This document shows positions 51,813 to 62,717 of a stretch of 64,000 nt of DNA, piece by piece; positions within the stretch are counted from its first letter, which is position 1, and the number at the start of each line of letters is the position of its first letter. Location: the NCBI RefSeq assembly GCF_000371925.1, contig NZ_AQVE01000003.1:124001-188000 (forward strand). Reading direction: 5' to 3'. The stretch comes from Thiolinea disciformis DSM 14473. Its GTDB lineage: Bacteria; Pseudomonadota; Gammaproteobacteria; Thiotrichales; Thiotrichaceae. The notes under the pieces are model-generated. The model saw only the letters and a program-made list of their open reading frames with translations, had not been told where the DNA came from and made no database searches. A program made the position numbers and the translations under genes.

Positions 51813-52229
51813 ATGGAAAAACTGAGTCGTTGGGTTCGCAAAGCCCCTATCATTGACACCTTGGCGCAGCTTGAGCACTTGGCAGCCTTGATAGAACAAC
51901 AAGTTGGTGTGCAAGTTCGTGACCGCATTTGGCCTTTGATTCGTCAGCGCCGTTTAGTAATACTCACGGACGACCCTTATCTAGCCACCCAAGCACGTTT
52001 CTTACAAAAAACACTGTGTAAACAACTAAATGCCGAACTCAAGCTAAATCTAATGGGTATTGATGTTAAGGTGGTGAACCTCCCCACTACCAGACAAAGT
52101 CGAAAAATAACACGCCTACCGGTTCAACCACAGGTTGTACAGACACTAGCTTATATTGCAGAAAGCATTAATGATGAGGGTCTGAAACAGTCACTGCTAG
52201 GCGTGGCAGCAACTGTTGCGGTAGCCTAA
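51813..52229 (+). CDS. dciA: DciA/DUF721-family helicase loader
   Basis: 138 residues. N-terminal half (LEHLAALIEQQVGVQVRDRI ... LVILTDDPYLATQARFLQKT) matches the DUF721/DciA family, the ancestral replicative helicase (DnaB) loader. It sits between secA and lpxC, the same neighbourhood as in Pseudomonas. The C-terminal half (RKITRLPVQPQVVQTLAYIA) is more variable. A gene between secA and lpxC often belongs here. Weak ribosome site. Confidence 0.8.
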   Translation: MEKLSRWVRKAPIIDTLAQLEHLAALIEQQVGVQVRDRIWPLIRQRRLVILTDDPYLATQARFLQKTLCKQLNAELKLNLMGIDVKVVNLPTTRQSRKITRLPVQPQVVQTLAYIAESINDEGLKQSLLGVAATVAVA

Positions 52230-52233
52230 CATG

Positions 52234-53151
52234 CTAGGCGCCTACTAAGGTGTATGTATCGGCAAAAATAGCTTGGCTTTGACGCTTTTCTTCCAAACCT
52301 ACCATTTCCCAAGCGTCTCGACGCTGTAATAGCTCACGAACCAATAAATTATTAATCGCATGACCCGCTTTATGGCCGTGGAAAGCCCCGATAATCCCAT
52401 GGCCTAGGGTATATAAATCCCCGATGGCATCCAAAATTTTGTGGCGCACAAATTCATCTTGATAGCGCAAACCGTCTGGATTGAGCACCTTAAAATCGTC
52501 TAGCACAATGGCATTTTCCAAACTGCCACCCAGACCTAGATTTTTTGAGCGTAGGCTTTCAATATCGCGCATAAAACCGAAGGTACGCGCGCGTGCAATT
52601 TCATTGGTATAAGCTTGATTAGAAAAATCAAACTCAACCTGTTGAGGCGTAGCACTAATAGCTGGGTGATTAAATTGGATGGCGAACGAAGCCTTAAAAC
52701 CCTCATAGGGCGTTAATTGTGCAAAGCTATCGCCTTGGCGCGCTTCAATGGGCTTTTTAATACGAATAAAACGCTTTAAAGCTGCCTGCTCTGCAATACC
52801 AGCTTCTAATAATAAATATAAAAAGGGTGCGGCACTGCCGTCCATGATAGGAATTTCAGGCGCATTAATATCAACATACAAGTTATCAACCCCTAAGCCA
52901 GCAACCGCTGAGAGTAGATGCTCGACAGTCGCAACCTTAATATCATCCTGTATCAACGCCGTGCATAGACGTGTGTCACCGACTCGCTCAGGGTGCAAGC
53001 TTAAGCTAGGCTTGCCTGCTAAGTCTGTGCGAAAAAATACAATACCTGTATTAACCGGCGCAGGGCGCAGGGTCATCACGACTTTTTTACCGGAATGCAA
53101 GCCAATACCGACGGAAGAGACAGCCCTTTTTAGTGTTCTTTGTTTAAGCAC
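52234..53151 (-). CDS. lpxC: UDP-3-O-acyl-N-acetylglucosamine deacetylase LpxC
   Basis: 305 residues. Committed, zinc-dependent step of lipid A synthesis. VGIGLHSGKKVVMTLRPAPV at the N-terminus, the zinc ligands in TVEHLLSAVAGLG and the ...RHKILDAIGDLYTLGHGIIG segment, and GAFHGHKAGHAINN are intact. Start codon GTG at 53151 with AGGGG 5-6 nt upstream. Convergent with dciA at 4 nt spacing. Confidence 0.97.
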   Translation of the reverse strand: MLKQRTLKRAVSSVGIGLHSGKKVVMTLRPAPVNTGIVFFRTDLAGKPSLSLHPERVGDTRLCTALIQDDIKVATVEHLLSAVAGLGVDNLYVDINAPEIPIMDGSAAPFLYLLLEAGIAEQAALKRFIRIKKPIEARQGDSFAQLTPYEGFKASFAIQFNHPAISATPQQVEFDFSNQAYTNEIARARTFGFMRDIESLRSKNLGLGGSLENAIVLDDFKVLNPDGLRYQDEFVRHKILDAIGDLYTLGHGIIGAFHGHKAGHAINNLLVRELLQRRDAWEMVGLEEKRQSQAIFADTYTLVGA

Positions 53152-53309
53152 TTGTCGCCCCTAACTGACGATTTCATTCTTCATTAAAAGAGAAACTGCG
53201 AAATTCTAATATATTATCGACTAGCTTAATAATAGAAGCTTATTTTACGTGGGTTTGCTTAATAGCAGCCTGAACAAAACACTCATTTTTTGCCTAACAT
53301 ACAAGCAAA

Positions 53310-53328
53310 CCGGCGCATCCTGCACCGG
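53310..53328 (-). terminator. Terminator candidate after ftsZ
   Basis: Stem CCGGTGC/GCGCCGG (one G-T pair) with loop AGGAT, on the minus strand followed by TTTGCTTGT. It lies 35 nt past the ftsZ stop. The T-run is short, so read-through to lpxC is likely. Confidence 0.55.
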
Positions 53329-53362
53329 CTGCTTTGGCATGTTTGAGCTTGCATTGAACCAC

Positions 53363-54532
53363 TTAGTTCACTTGTTGGCGCAAGAAAGCTGGTATTTCTA
53401 ATACACTCATATCACTCTCTAGAGAGCTACGCGTTGTACGAGCTGTTGAAGCAGCTGGTGCAGCTTGTTGTGGTGCAGTTGAAGCTAACTCCACTGGGCG
53501 TAAACGCGGACGCTGTGGTTGTTGAGCTTGGGCAGGAGCGGCCGTCTTTGCGCCAATTGCACGACTAGTAATAGCACTCTCTTCCAGACCAGTAGCCACT
53601 AAGGTTACACGGATTTCGTCACTCATCGTTGGATCAATAACGGTACCCACTACGACGGTTGCTTCATCGGATGCGAACTGGCGAATCACTTCACCGACTT
53701 CTTCAAACTCATGGATGCCCATATCTAGGCCAGCGGTAATATTCACCAGAATACCCCGTGCACCATCCAAACAAATGTCTTCGAGTAAGGGACTAGAAAT
53801 CGCTTCACGCGCTGCTTTGGCGGCACGCTCATCACCTTGACCACGTCCCATGCCCATCATCGAAACGCCCATGCCAGACATCACTGTGCGCACGTCCGCA
53901 AAGTCAACGTTAATCAAACCCGGACGCGTGATTAATTCTGCAATACCTTGTACAGCATGTAACAACACATTGTTAGCCGCTTTAAAAGCTTCTAATAAAG
54001 TCACCGATTTACCTAAGGAAGTCAGTAACTTCTGATTAGGAATCGTGATTAAGGAGTCAACATGTTTGGCTAATTCAGCAATCCCTGCATCAGCCGCTTT
54101 CATACGCTTAGGTCCTTCAAAAGGGAAAGGACGCGTAACGACCGCCACGGTTAAAATGCCCAAATCGCGCGCAATTTCAGCTACTACTGGCGCTGCACCT
54201 GTGCCTGTTCCACCGCCCATACCGGCTGTAATAAATAGCATGTCGGTACCACGGATTAAATCTTTAATGCGATCACGATCCTCAATAGCCGCTTCACGCC
54301 CGACATCCGGATTCGCGCCAGCACCCAAGCCTTTTGTTAAATTTGAGCCTAATTGCAATACGGTTTTGCTAGTACTGCATTGTAAGGCTTGAGAATCGGT
54401 ATTAGCACAGATGAAATCTACACCTTCAATGCCTGAAGCAACCATGTTTGCTACCGCATTACCGCCGCCGCCGCCAACGCCGACCACCTTGATCACTGCG
54501 CCAGTATTTACATTATCCATTATTTCAAACAT
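53363..54532 (-). CDS. ftsZ: Cell division GTPase FtsZ
   Basis: 389 residues. Tubulin-like: [19 protein letters not shown] loop (tubulin signature), [14 protein letters not shown] at the start, [14 protein letters not shown]7 loop and the C-terminal FtsA/ZipA-binding peptide [14 protein letters not shown] at 54532 with GGAG 7 nt upstream is preferred to the GTG at 54538. Last gene of the dcw cluster before lpxC. Confidence 0.98.
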   Translation of the reverse strand: MFEIMDNVNTGAVIKVVGVGGGGGNAVANMVASGIEGVDFICANTDSQALQCSTSKTVLQLGSNLTKGLGAGANPDVGREAAIEDRDRIKDLIRGTDMLFITAGMGGGTGTGAAPVVAEIARDLGILTVAVVTRPFPFEGPKRMKAADAGIAELAKHVDSLITIPNQKLLTSLGKSVTLLEAFKAANNVLLHAVQGIAELITRPGLINVDFADVRTVMSGMGVSMMGMGRGQGDERAAKAAREAISSPLLEDICLDGARGILVNITAGLDMGIHEFEEVGEVIRQFASDEATVVVGTVIDPTMSDEIRVTLVATGLEESAITSRAIGAKTAAPAQAQQPQRPRLRPVELASTAPQQAAPAASTARTTRSSLESDMSVLEIPAFLRQQVN

Positions 54533-54548
54533 GCCCACTCTCCAACTG

Positions 54549-55802
54549 TTAAAAATTTCCGTTAAACCAACTTTTCAGACGATCCCAAGTCCCTGAAGCC
54601 GAGCTAGACGCTGCGACCACAGACGGACTAAAGGTGCGCCGTTCTCCATAGGCTTGCTGCGCGATACCGTACAGCAACAATCCCACCCCAGTGGAGTGGA
54701 TGGGATTTTCCACTTCGCCCCGTAAACCTCCGATGTCACGCGGCATACCTACTCGCACCGGCATATGAAAGACTTCTTCGGCTAACTCAACAACACCCTT
54801 CATCTTGGATGTTCCACCCGTTAACACAATGCCAGCGCCGATACGTTCTTCAAAACCACTGCGCTGTAATTCTTTCAAGACCAATGCGAATAGCTCTTCA
54901 TACCGAGGCTCAATGACAGATGCAAGCGTTTGCGTAGACAAACTGCGTGCTTCACGCTCACCAACACCCGGTACTTCAATAAACTGCTCTTCATCTACCA
55001 ACTGACGTAGAGCACAACCATACTTTATTTTAATCACTTCAGCATGTTGCGTCGGAGTACGCACTGCCACCGCAATATCATTCGTCACCTGATCACCCGC
55101 AATCGGAATCACTGCGGTATGGTGAATCGAACCATCAATAAACACCGCGATGTCACTCGTGCCACCGCCAATGTCCACTAAACAAACACCTAACTCTTTT
55201 TCATCTTCTTCAAGCACAGCATAACTGGAAGCTACTTGCTCTAAAATAATATCTTCCACGTTCAAATTACAGCGTTCAACACACTTAATAATATTTTGTG
55301 CCGCACTATGCGCCGCTGTCACTAGATGCACGCGTGCCTCTAAGCGTACACCGGACATACCCACTGGTTCACGAATCCCATCTTGCTGGTCAATGACGTA
55401 CTCTTGCGGTAAAACATGCAAAATACGCTGATCGGCTGGAATCGCTACTGCGCGGGCTGCATCCATCACCCGATCTAAATCAAGCGACGTTACTTCTTTG
55501 TCTTTAATGGCGACAATGCCGTGCGAATTTAAACTACGCACATGGCTCCCAGCAATGCCTACATAGACCGAACTGATACTGACGCCCGACATTAATTCAG
55601 CCTCTTCAATCGCACGACGAATGGACTGAATGGTTGACTCAATATTAACCACCACGCCTTTTTTCATGCCGCGTGAAGGGTATGTCCCAATCCCAATGAC
55701 TTCTAAACGGCCATTTTCACCGACTTCACCCACCATAGCCACGACTTTAGATGTACCAATATCTAAAGCAACAACGTTATTGTGTTCAGCTTTTTTCGAC
55801 AT
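54549..55802 (-). CDS. ftsA: Cell division protein FtsA
   Basis: 417 residues. Actin-like ATPase anchoring FtsZ to the membrane. [20 protein letters not shown] (phosphate 1), [20 protein letters not shown] (phosphate 2), [14 protein letters not shown] (adenosine) and the amphipathic C-terminal helix [12 protein letters not shown] are present. Its start overlaps the ftsQ end by 17 nt. Confidence 0.97.
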   Translation of the reverse strand: MSKKAEHNNVVALDIGTSKVVAMVGEVGENGRLEVIGIGTYPSRGMKKGVVVNIESTIQSIRRAIEEAELMSGVSISSVYVGIAGSHVRSLNSHGIVAIKDKEVTSLDLDRVMDAARAVAIPADQRILHVLPQEYVIDQQDGIREPVGMSGVRLEARVHLVTAAHSAAQNIIKCVERCNLNVEDIILEQVASSYAVLEEDEKELGVCLVDIGGGTSDIAVFIDGSIHHTAVIPIAGDQVTNDIAVAVRTPTQHAEVIKIKYGCALRQLVDEEQFIEVPGVGEREARSLSTQTLASVIEPRYEELFALVLKELQRSGFEERIGAGIVLTGGTSKMKGVVELAEEVFHMPVRVGMPRDIGGLRGEVENPIHSTGVGLLLYGIAQQAYGERRTFSPSVVAASSSASGTWDRLKSWFNGNF

Positions 55803-56646
55803 ATTTAGCTCCCGAGACTTTGGTGCTCTCTACATTCAGCGTATTGGCTGCACTCTCACCAAAGCCCTGCTTCCATTCCACTGCCAAACCATTGGTATAA
55901 CGCAAATCAATGCGTTTAATTTTGTCAAACGTCTTACGCAACTCATGCTCATACGCGACTCTCAAACGTTGCATGCGCTGTTCCTGCTCCTTGCGTCCAA
56001 CAATTACTTCGGGCCCTTGACGGAATTTTAAGAACCACGACCCATGTTGATCCTCAGTCAGTTCCGTAATTTCCAGATTCAAGCCTTTGAAAACACCCAT
56101 CAATTTCACGTAGCGTTCGCCCATTTCCCGACCACTACTGACTGAACTGTATATGAATGGAAAGATACCTTGTTTCTCTGGCACTGTCCCTGTAAAAATA
56201 TCACCATATTTATTTAATAATTGTCCTTCGCCCCAAAAAGCGATAGGAAACTGCGTTTCCACCGTCACTATTAATTGATTTGGCCATACTTTACGCAGAC
56301 TAACATCACGTACCCATTCATTAGTTTCCAGTACCTGCTCTAAATTCATCGCGTCTAATAAATATAGATTAGTCCCGACATAAGGTTGAGCAATAATCTC
56401 TAACTCCGATTTTTTTAAATACTGAAAATCACCCTGCCAATCTATTTTCTCAATCGGTAGGTGATTCGGATTGTTTAACCAAGCCACCACCCATAAAACT
56501 GCACCCACAGCAATTAATACGCACGAACCTAATATCCCTGCGCGCACTGCAGCAGGCGATAGCGTAAACTCACGCTTAGGCGCAAGCTTTTTGGGCGCGG
56601 CCTTCGGCAGACTGGGTTTACGTTTTTTATTAGGTTGTTGTGCCAT
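55786..56646 (-). CDS. ftsQ: Cell division protein FtsQ
   Basis: 286 residues. A Lys/Pro-rich cytosolic tail, one membrane helix (about 32-56), the POTRA domain (IEKIDWQGDFQYLKKSELEI) and the beta domain (VSLRKVWPNQLIVTVETQFP). FtsQ links early and late divisome proteins. It starts directly after the ddl stop (TAA at 56647-56649), and its end overlaps ftsA. Confidence 0.95.
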   Translation of the reverse strand: MAQQPNKKRKPSLPKAAPKKLAPKREFTLSPAAVRAGILGSCVLIAVGAVLWVVAWLNNPNHLPIEKIDWQGDFQYLKKSELEIIAQPYVGTNLYLLDAMNLEQVLETNEWVRDVSLRKVWPNQLIVTVETQFPIAFWGEGQLLNKYGDIFTGTVPEKQGIFPFIYSSVSSGREMGERYVKLMGVFKGLNLEITELTEDQHGSWFLKFRQGPEVIVGRKEQEQRMQRLRVAYEHELRKTFDKIKRIDLRYTNGLAVEWKQGFGESAANTLNVESTKVSGAKYVEKS

Positions 56647-57561
56647 TTACAGCGTTGTTTCCAAAATTCGAACCACCAAACTATTAAAATCCATACCGAT
56701 TGCACGCGCTGCCATGGGCACTAAACTATGATCGGTCATGCCCGGATTCGTATTCACTTCCAATAACCATGCCTTACCTTGTTGATCGCGCATTAAATCA
56801 ATCCGTCCCCAACCTTTACCACCCACCGCAGCAAAGGCTTCACGTGCTAATGCTTGCATCGCTTTTTCCTCGTCCGGCTCTAAACCACAAGGACAAAAAT
56901 AACGTGTGTCATCCGAAATATATTTTGCTTCGTAATCGTAAAAATCACCGGGTACTTCGAGTTTAATCAGTGGCAAAGATTCACCCGCTAAAATACCAGC
57001 CGTATATTCCGCACCCGTAATCCACTGCTCTGCTATGACCACTGGATCGCGCTCGACAGCTTTTAAATAAGCTGCTTTGAGTTGAGATGCTTCCGTAACC
57101 TTACTCAAGCCAATGCTGGAGCCTTCCGTCACGGGCTTTACCATCAGAGGCAAACCTAATGCTTTGACCACAGCATCGAAATCCGTGTCTGCATTCAACA
57201 CGTGATAGGCAGGGGTTGGTAAGCCTGTGCCAGCCCATAGCCGCTTCGTCATGAGTTTATCCATACTAACTGCGGAGGCACGCACACCACAGCCGGTATA
57301 AGGCAAATCGAGTAACTCCAATGCACCTTGTAGTACACCATCTTCCCCACCTCGACCATGTAAGATATTGAATACACGATCAAACTTGCCTTCTTGTAAA
57401 ACGCGTAAAACAGTCTTATCGACATCAATACCGTGTGCATCGACACCGCTTTCTTGCAGCGCTTTCAATACCGCCGCACCGCTTTTCAAAGAAACAGGAC
57501 GCTCTGCAGCCCAACCACCATAAAGCACTGCCACTTTGCCGAAACGTTGTTGATTATTCAT
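56647..57561 (-). CDS. ddlB: D-alanine--D-alanine ligase
   Basis: 304 residues. ATP-grasp ligase for the D-Ala-D-Ala dipeptide. VAVLYGGWAAERPVSLKSG, NILHGRGGEDGVLQGALEL, VKPVTEGSSIGLSKV, AEQWITGAEYTAGIL and LEVNTNPGMTDHSLVPMAAR are typical. DdlB naming is by position in the dcw cluster between murC and ftsQ; another Ddl elsewhere is not excluded. Confidence 0.96.
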   Translation of the reverse strand: MNNQQRFGKVAVLYGGWAAERPVSLKSGAAVLKALQESGVDAHGIDVDKTVLRVLQEGKFDRVFNILHGRGGEDGVLQGALELLDLPYTGCGVRASAVSMDKLMTKRLWAGTGLPTPAYHVLNADTDFDAVVKALGLPLMVKPVTEGSSIGLSKVTEASQLKAAYLKAVERDPVVIAEQWITGAEYTAGILAGESLPLIKLEVPGDFYDYEAKYISDDTRYFCPCGLEPDEEKAMQALAREAFAAVGGKGWGRIDLMRDQQGKAWLLEVNTNPGMTDHSLVPMAARAIGMDFNSLVVRILETTL

Positions 57562-57572
57562 TATTATTTGCC

Positions 57573-59015
57573 CTATTCATCAGTTAATTCCGCTTGACGC
57601 GTGACATCGAGCTTTTGCGGCAAACTTGCTGCCAAAGCACCGACACTGCCTGCCCCTTGAGTGAGTATCACATCCCCATCTTGTAAAATATGCTTCAAGA
57701 CACCCGGCACATCTTCTACATCGGTTACAAAAATGGGATCGACCTTGCCACGAATACGGATAGCGCGCGATAAGGCACGCCCGTCAGCACCTGGGATAGG
57801 TTGCTCGCTGGCAGGATAAACATCCATCAAAACTAAGACATCCGTTTCAGAAAGTACTTGAGCAAAATCTTCAAATAAATCACGGGTACGGGTATACCGG
57901 TGCGGCTGGAATACTAATACCAAACGCCGATCAGGCCAAACCCCCCGAGCAGCTTTCAAGGTAGCTAGCATTTCGCGCGGATGATGCCCATAATCATCCA
58001 CTAAGGTTGCCGTGCCACGACCAAAATTAATATCGCCATAGAGTTGGAAACGTCGTCCAACGCCATCGAATTTTTGCAAGCCACGTTGAATCGCTTCTTG
58101 CGGAATGTCTAGCTCAGTCGCAACCGTAATCGCAGCTAAAGCATTTAAAACGTTATGATGTCCGGGTAAATTCAAGGTGACGTCCCAACGCTTGCCCGTT
58201 CGTGCAAACTCCACCGTAAATTGACTTTGCAGACCTTCGTACTTCACATGACTTGCACGAACATCCGCATCCTGCTCAATGCCATAGGTCAAAATCGGAC
58301 GATTTACTTGGGGCAAAATCGCTCGCACATGCTCATCATCCGTACATAAGACCGCCAATCCATAAAACGGCAAGTGATGCAAAAAGTCGATAAACGTCTG
58401 CTTTAAGCGGGCAAAATCGCCGCCGTATGTAGACATGTGGTCTTCGTCGATATTAGTGACAATAGAAATCATGGGTTGCAGATGCAAAAACGAGGCGTCG
58501 CTTTCATCGGCCTCTGCTACCAAATACTCACCCGTTCCCAACTTAGAGTTACTGGCTGAGCTATTCAATTTACCGCCAATGACATAAGTTGGATCCATTC
58601 CGCCTTCGACTAATAAACTGGTTACTAGGCTGGTAGTGGTCGTTTTACCATGCGTTCCTGCGATCGCAATACCTTGACGAAAGCGCATCAGTTCCGCGAG
58701 CATTTCAGCACGACGCACAATAGGAATGCGCTGTTCACGTGCGGCTATAATTTCAGGATTAGCATCATCAATGGCAGTTGAGACCACAATAACATCGGCA
58801 CCATTCACTTGCTCAGCCGCATGACCTTTATAGGTTTTGACGCCCAAAGAGCGTAAGCGCCGTGTCATGGTATTATCCGCTAAGTCGGAGCCACTGACGC
58901 TGTAGCCCAGATTGGCAACCACCTCAGCAATTCCCCCCATTCCAGCACCACCAATGCCAATAAAATGGATGCGGTTAATCCGTTTCCGCGCAAGGCTGTC
59001 AACGCCTGTTTTCAT
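57573..59015 (-). CDS. murC: UDP-N-acetylmuramate--L-alanine ligase
   Basis: 480 residues. Mur ligase with [17 protein letters not shown] at the N-terminus, [19 protein letters not shown] as ATP loop, [15 protein letters not shown] and [18 protein letters not shown] in the C-terminal domain. ATGA overlap with murG at 59012. Adds L-alanine to UDP-MurNAc. Confidence 0.97.
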   Translation of the reverse strand: MKTGVDSLARKRINRIHFIGIGGAGMGGIAEVVANLGYSVSGSDLADNTMTRRLRSLGVKTYKGHAAEQVNGADVIVVSTAIDDANPEIIAAREQRIPIVRRAEMLAELMRFRQGIAIAGTHGKTTTTSLVTSLLVEGGMDPTYVIGGKLNSSASNSKLGTGEYLVAEADESDASFLHLQPMISIVTNIDEDHMSTYGGDFARLKQTFIDFLHHLPFYGLAVLCTDDEHVRAILPQVNRPILTYGIEQDADVRASHVKYEGLQSQFTVEFARTGKRWDVTLNLPGHHNVLNALAAITVATELDIPQEAIQRGLQKFDGVGRRFQLYGDINFGRGTATLVDDYGHHPREMLATLKAARGVWPDRRLVLVFQPHRYTRTRDLFEDFAQVLSETDVLVLMDVYPASEQPIPGADGRALSRAIRIRGKVDPIFVTDVEDVPGVLKHILQDGDVILTQGAGSVGALAASLPQKLDVTRQAELTDE

Positions 59016-60130
59016 GCTACTTGTCCCTGTTCATTAAAATGATAACCCGCATATTCGGCACAAATGGCAGCCACTTCCTCGGTAGCTTGAGGTTTAGCTA
59101 ATTGCCGTGCTGCCTGCGCCATGTGCAATAAACGTGGGCGATCAGTACATAATTCCTGTAAAGCCACTGACAATGTCTGTGCAGTCAAATGACTTTGCGG
59201 CATCAAGAGCGCCGCACCATGATCCGCTAAATAAGCCGCATTGGCGGTCTGATGATCGTCCACCGCATGAGGATAAGGCACTAAAATACTCGCCAAACCT
59301 GCGGCTGCAACTTCGGCGATGGTCAAAGCACCCGCACGACAAATAATCAAATCAGCCCAGCTATAGGCCTCTGCCATGTCCTCAATATAAGCGGTCACCG
59401 TACCAGCCACTTGAGCCGACTGGTAATTGGCTTGCGCGGTTTCCAGATTCCGTGTGCCTGCTTGGTGGCGTACTTCGGGGCGCATCCACTCGGGTATTAA
59501 AGCCAAAGCCTGTGGCACAACCTCATTTAACGCCGCCGCGCCTAGACTGCCACCAATAATCAATAGATGTACTTTTTGACCTTCACGCGCTGCATGACGT
59601 AGTTCTGGAGCGGGCAGTGCCGCAATATCATTTCGCACCGGATTACCAGTAGCCAGTAATTTTTTGGAAGCCGGAAACGTTTTCGGGAAACCTTCCAACA
59701 CACGCTTACTAAAGCTGGCGAGCAAACGATTGGTTAAACCCGCGACCGCATTTTGTTCGTGAATGACCAAGGGAATGCCCATCAGTGAAGCTACCAAGCC
59801 CCCCGGACCAGCTACAAATCCACCCATACCTAAGACCGCAGCAGGTTTATGTTCACGCATAATTTTAACGGACTGACCCAAGGCAACCAGCAAACGCCAT
59901 GGTGCTGCTAACCAAGCTTGCCAGCCTTTGCCACGCAGACCATTCACCGTAAGCCACGCCATGGGAATGCCAGCTTCAGGAATAACCCGCGCTTCCAAGC
60001 CATTTCTGGTGCCCATCCAAACAATAGGAATATCCTTCGCTTGCAACGCACGTGCTACTGCTAGCCCCGGATAAACATGCCCGCCGGTTCCCCCTGCGGT
60101 AATCAGAATAGGCTGTTTTATAGTTGTCAT
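59012..60130 (-). CDS. murG: UDP-GlcNAc:lipid I transferase MurG
   Basis: 372 residues. [20 protein letters not shown] at the N-terminus, [40 protein letters not shown], and the C-terminal [20 protein letters not shown] substrate loop are typical GT28 features. Makes lipid II at the membrane. ATGA overlaps to both murC and ftsW. Confidence 0.97.
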   Translation of the reverse strand: MTTIKQPILITAGGTGGHVYPGLAVARALQAKDIPIVWMGTRNGLEARVIPEAGIPMAWLTVNGLRGKGWQAWLAAPWRLLVALGQSVKIMREHKPAAVLGMGGFVAGPGGLVASLMGIPLVIHEQNAVAGLTNRLLASFSKRVLEGFPKTFPASKKLLATGNPVRNDIAALPAPELRHAAREGQKVHLLIIGGSLGAAALNEVVPQALALIPEWMRPEVRHQAGTRNLETAQANYQSAQVAGTVTAYIEDMAEAYSWADLIICRAGALTIAEVAAAGLASILVPYPHAVDDHQTANAAYLADHGAALLMPQSHLTAQTLSVALQELCTDRPRLLHMAQAARQLAKPQATEEVAAICAEYAGYHFNEQGQVA

Positions 60131-61365
60131 GCCGCTTTCCTCGTTTTTGACTCCAACATAGGGGCTGGGCGACGCGTTTTTACTTTCTTTTCTACCGGCT
60201 GCAAGCCAAATTGACTAATTTGTGTATCGCGGTGCACACGTAATAAGATGCCCATAGCCATTAGGCTTACGATTAAACTACTACCACCATAGCTAATGAG
60301 CGGTAGGGTCAAACCTTTTGGTGGCAACACGGCCAGATTTACCCCCACATGCAAAATCGATTGCATTCCCATCCAAAAACCAATGCCATAAGCAACATAA
60401 GCACCATAAAACTGCCCTTGCTTATCCGCTTGAAAGCCAATGACAAAGGCGCGATAGACTAACCAACCGAATAAAGCCAACACTACCAACATACCAACGA
60501 AGCCGAACTCCTCCGCTAATACCGCGAAAATAAAATCGTTGTGTGCTTCAGGCAGGTAAAACAATTTTTGTACACTCGCACCCAGACCATTACCTAACCA
60601 ACCGCCATCCCCAACCGCCATCAGCGCACGGACGGTTTGATAGCCACTGGTTTGCTCGTATTCCCATGGATTCCAGAAGGCTTGTAAGCGATTACCGCGA
60701 TAACCGACGAACGCTAATGGCAACATAACCGCAAAAGCACCCGCGAATAAAATGCCGAGTTGCTTCAGCGGTACACCGCCTAAAAACAACATCGCCAAGC
60801 CAACCCCTAGAATAATGACCGTCGAACCAAAATCAGGTTCGGCTAATAACAAGCCACCAATCATACCCAATGCCAATAATGGAATGAGCAAGGGTTGGTA
60901 AGTTCCTAACAAAGCCAGACGCTTACCATGACGCACCAAATAACCGGCCAAATACAAAATCGTAACTAATTTGACCAATTCCGATACTTGCAAGGTCATA
61001 AAACCTAAATTGAGCCAGCGTCGACTTCCTTTCACCTCTACCCCGATACCGGGCACTAACACCAAGCCCAATAACCCTAGCGCTACCAATAACAGAGGCG
61101 GACCGAGACTTTCCCAAAACGACATGCGCACTTGGTAAATCATCACCATGGCTACTAAACCTAAGCCTAAAAAGCCAACTTGGCGCGTTAGGTAATAAAA
61201 CGCATCGTTATACTGTTTTTCTGCCACCCAAAACGACGCTGAGCCTAGCATCACGATGCCAATTCCTAATAAGGCAGCCAAAGCCAATAACAAATCGCGA
61301 TCCACATAACGTGTCCAATCTAAGCTTTCAATTTGTTCGGTGCTTGGCAAACCTAAGTCTTTCAT
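60127..61365 (-). CDS. ftsW: Lipid II polymerase FtsW
   Basis: 412 residues, about ten membrane helices. SEDS family: LLLAEPDFGSTVIILGVGLA, GSRRWLNLGFMTLQVSELVK and LPEAHNDFIFAVLAEEFGFV with the catalytic-type Asp in the latter region, and LPLISYGGSSLIVSLMAMGI. Long basic C-terminal tail. Overlaps murG and murD by 4 nt. Confidence 0.97.
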   Translation of the reverse strand: MKDLGLPSTEQIESLDWTRYVDRDLLLALAALLGIGIVMLGSASFWVAEKQYNDAFYYLTRQVGFLGLGLVAMVMIYQVRMSFWESLGPPLLLVALGLLGLVLVPGIGVEVKGSRRWLNLGFMTLQVSELVKLVTILYLAGYLVRHGKRLALLGTYQPLLIPLLALGMIGGLLLAEPDFGSTVIILGVGLAMLFLGGVPLKQLGILFAGAFAVMLPLAFVGYRGNRLQAFWNPWEYEQTSGYQTVRALMAVGDGGWLGNGLGASVQKLFYLPEAHNDFIFAVLAEEFGFVGMLVVLALFGWLVYRAFVIGFQADKQGQFYGAYVAYGIGFWMGMQSILHVGVNLAVLPPKGLTLPLISYGGSSLIVSLMAMGILLRVHRDTQISQFGLQPVEKKVKTRRPAPMLESKTRKAA

Positions 61366-62717
61366 GCAGGCAACCTCAACACGGTTTCAGTAAACACTTC
61401 GCCCCGATGATTATAATTACGGAACATATCGAAACTGGCACAAGCGGGTGAAAGCAAGACATTATCGCCTTCTTGCGCTAATGCTGCTGCAACACGCACG
61501 GCTTCATCCATATTCGCAACATGACGAATTGGCACCTCACCTTGTAAAGCTGCTTGAATCTTGTCTGCATCCTCACCCATTAGCACAACTGCGCGTGCTT
61601 TAGCTTGTACGGCTGGATTTAAGGGGGAAAAATCTGCGCCCTTACCTTGACCACCCGCAATTAAGACCGTTTTTCTGGGCATGCCACGCAACGCAGCAAC
61701 TGTTGCACCAACATTGGTTCCCTTGGAATCGTCATACCAATTCACCCCACGACGCTCACGCACCCATTGGGTACGATGCGGCAAGCCGCTAAAAGACTGA
61801 GCAGCTTCGAGCATATGCGGCAGTGACATACCGGCGGCTTCTCCCAACGCTAAAGCCGCTAATACATTGGCTGCATTATGCTCACCGGGCAAGCGTAGCT
61901 TATCCAAGGGCAGTAAATACTCTTGTCCACGCGCTAACCAAGAGTCTCCATCTTTTTCACGCAGCCCATATTGCTGCGCTTCAGGCTGATCCAAACCGAA
62001 ACTAATACTGCGCGCCGGTGGCGTCGTTTCTAACATATCCATTACTACTGGATCGTCGCGATTAACAACCGCACAGGCACAACGCTCGTAAATTTTTTCT
62101 TTCGCGGCTGCATAATCCGCATAACTGTCGTAGCGATCCATATGATCTTCGCTGACATTCAGAACCACCGCTGACTGCGCATTTAATGAGTAAGTCGTTT
62201 CCAATTGGAAACTCGATAACTCCATCACGTATACATCGGGTATGGGCTTTTCCAACATTTCTAAAGCCGCAAAACCTAAATTACCACCCGCATAAGATTG
62301 CCAACCGCACGCTTTCGCCATGAGATCCACTAAGGTAGTAACACTACTTTTACCATTTGAGCCAGTAATGGCAATAATCGGGGCTTTAGCCTCACGCACG
62401 AATAATTCAATATCACCAATAATCTCAGCCCCACGGGCTTGGGCAGCTTTAATTTCAGGCGTCGCGACGGCAATACCCGGACTTACGACCAAGGTTTTGG
62501 CATGTGCAAACCAATCCACTGCCTGCTCAAATGCACCAAAGTGATGCGGTACCGTGGGATATTCAGCTTGCAGCACCTCAGACCCCGGCGGCTGTGCACG
62601 GCTATCGACTACAGCTATTTTTTCACCACGTTGCGCTAAATAACGCACCACTGACAAGCCCGTTTGACCTAAACCGACGACGAGTGTTGTCCAAGCTAGA
62701 TTAGATTGCTCTGCCAT
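61362..62717 (-). CDS. murD: UDP-N-acetylmuramoyl-L-alanine--D-glutamate ligase
   Basis: 451 residues. Mur ligase with VVGLGQTGLSVVRYLAQRGE, AITGSNGKSSVTTLVDLMAK (ATP loop), ELSSFQLETTYSLNAQSAVV and YDDSKGTNVGATVAALRGMP. Start ATG at 62717 overlaps the mraY stop (TAATG); the frame to 62774 is inside mraY. Adds D-glutamate to UDP-MurNAc-L-Ala. Confidence 0.97.
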   Translation of the reverse strand: MAEQSNLAWTTLVVGLGQTGLSVVRYLAQRGEKIAVVDSRAQPPGSEVLQAEYPTVPHHFGAFEQAVDWFAHAKTLVVSPGIAVATPEIKAAQARGAEIIGDIELFVREAKAPIIAITGSNGKSSVTTLVDLMAKACGWQSYAGGNLGFAALEMLEKPIPDVYVMELSSFQLETTYSLNAQSAVVLNVSEDHMDRYDSYADYAAAKEKIYERCACAVVNRDDPVVMDMLETTPPARSISFGLDQPEAQQYGLREKDGDSWLARGQEYLLPLDKLRLPGEHNAANVLAALALGEAAGMSLPHMLEAAQSFSGLPHRTQWVRERRGVNWYDDSKGTNVGATVAALRGMPRKTVLIAGGQGKGADFSPLNPAVQAKARAVVLMGEDADKIQAALQGEVPIRHVANMDEAVRVAAALAQEGDNVLLSPACASFDMFRNYNHRGEVFTETVLRLPA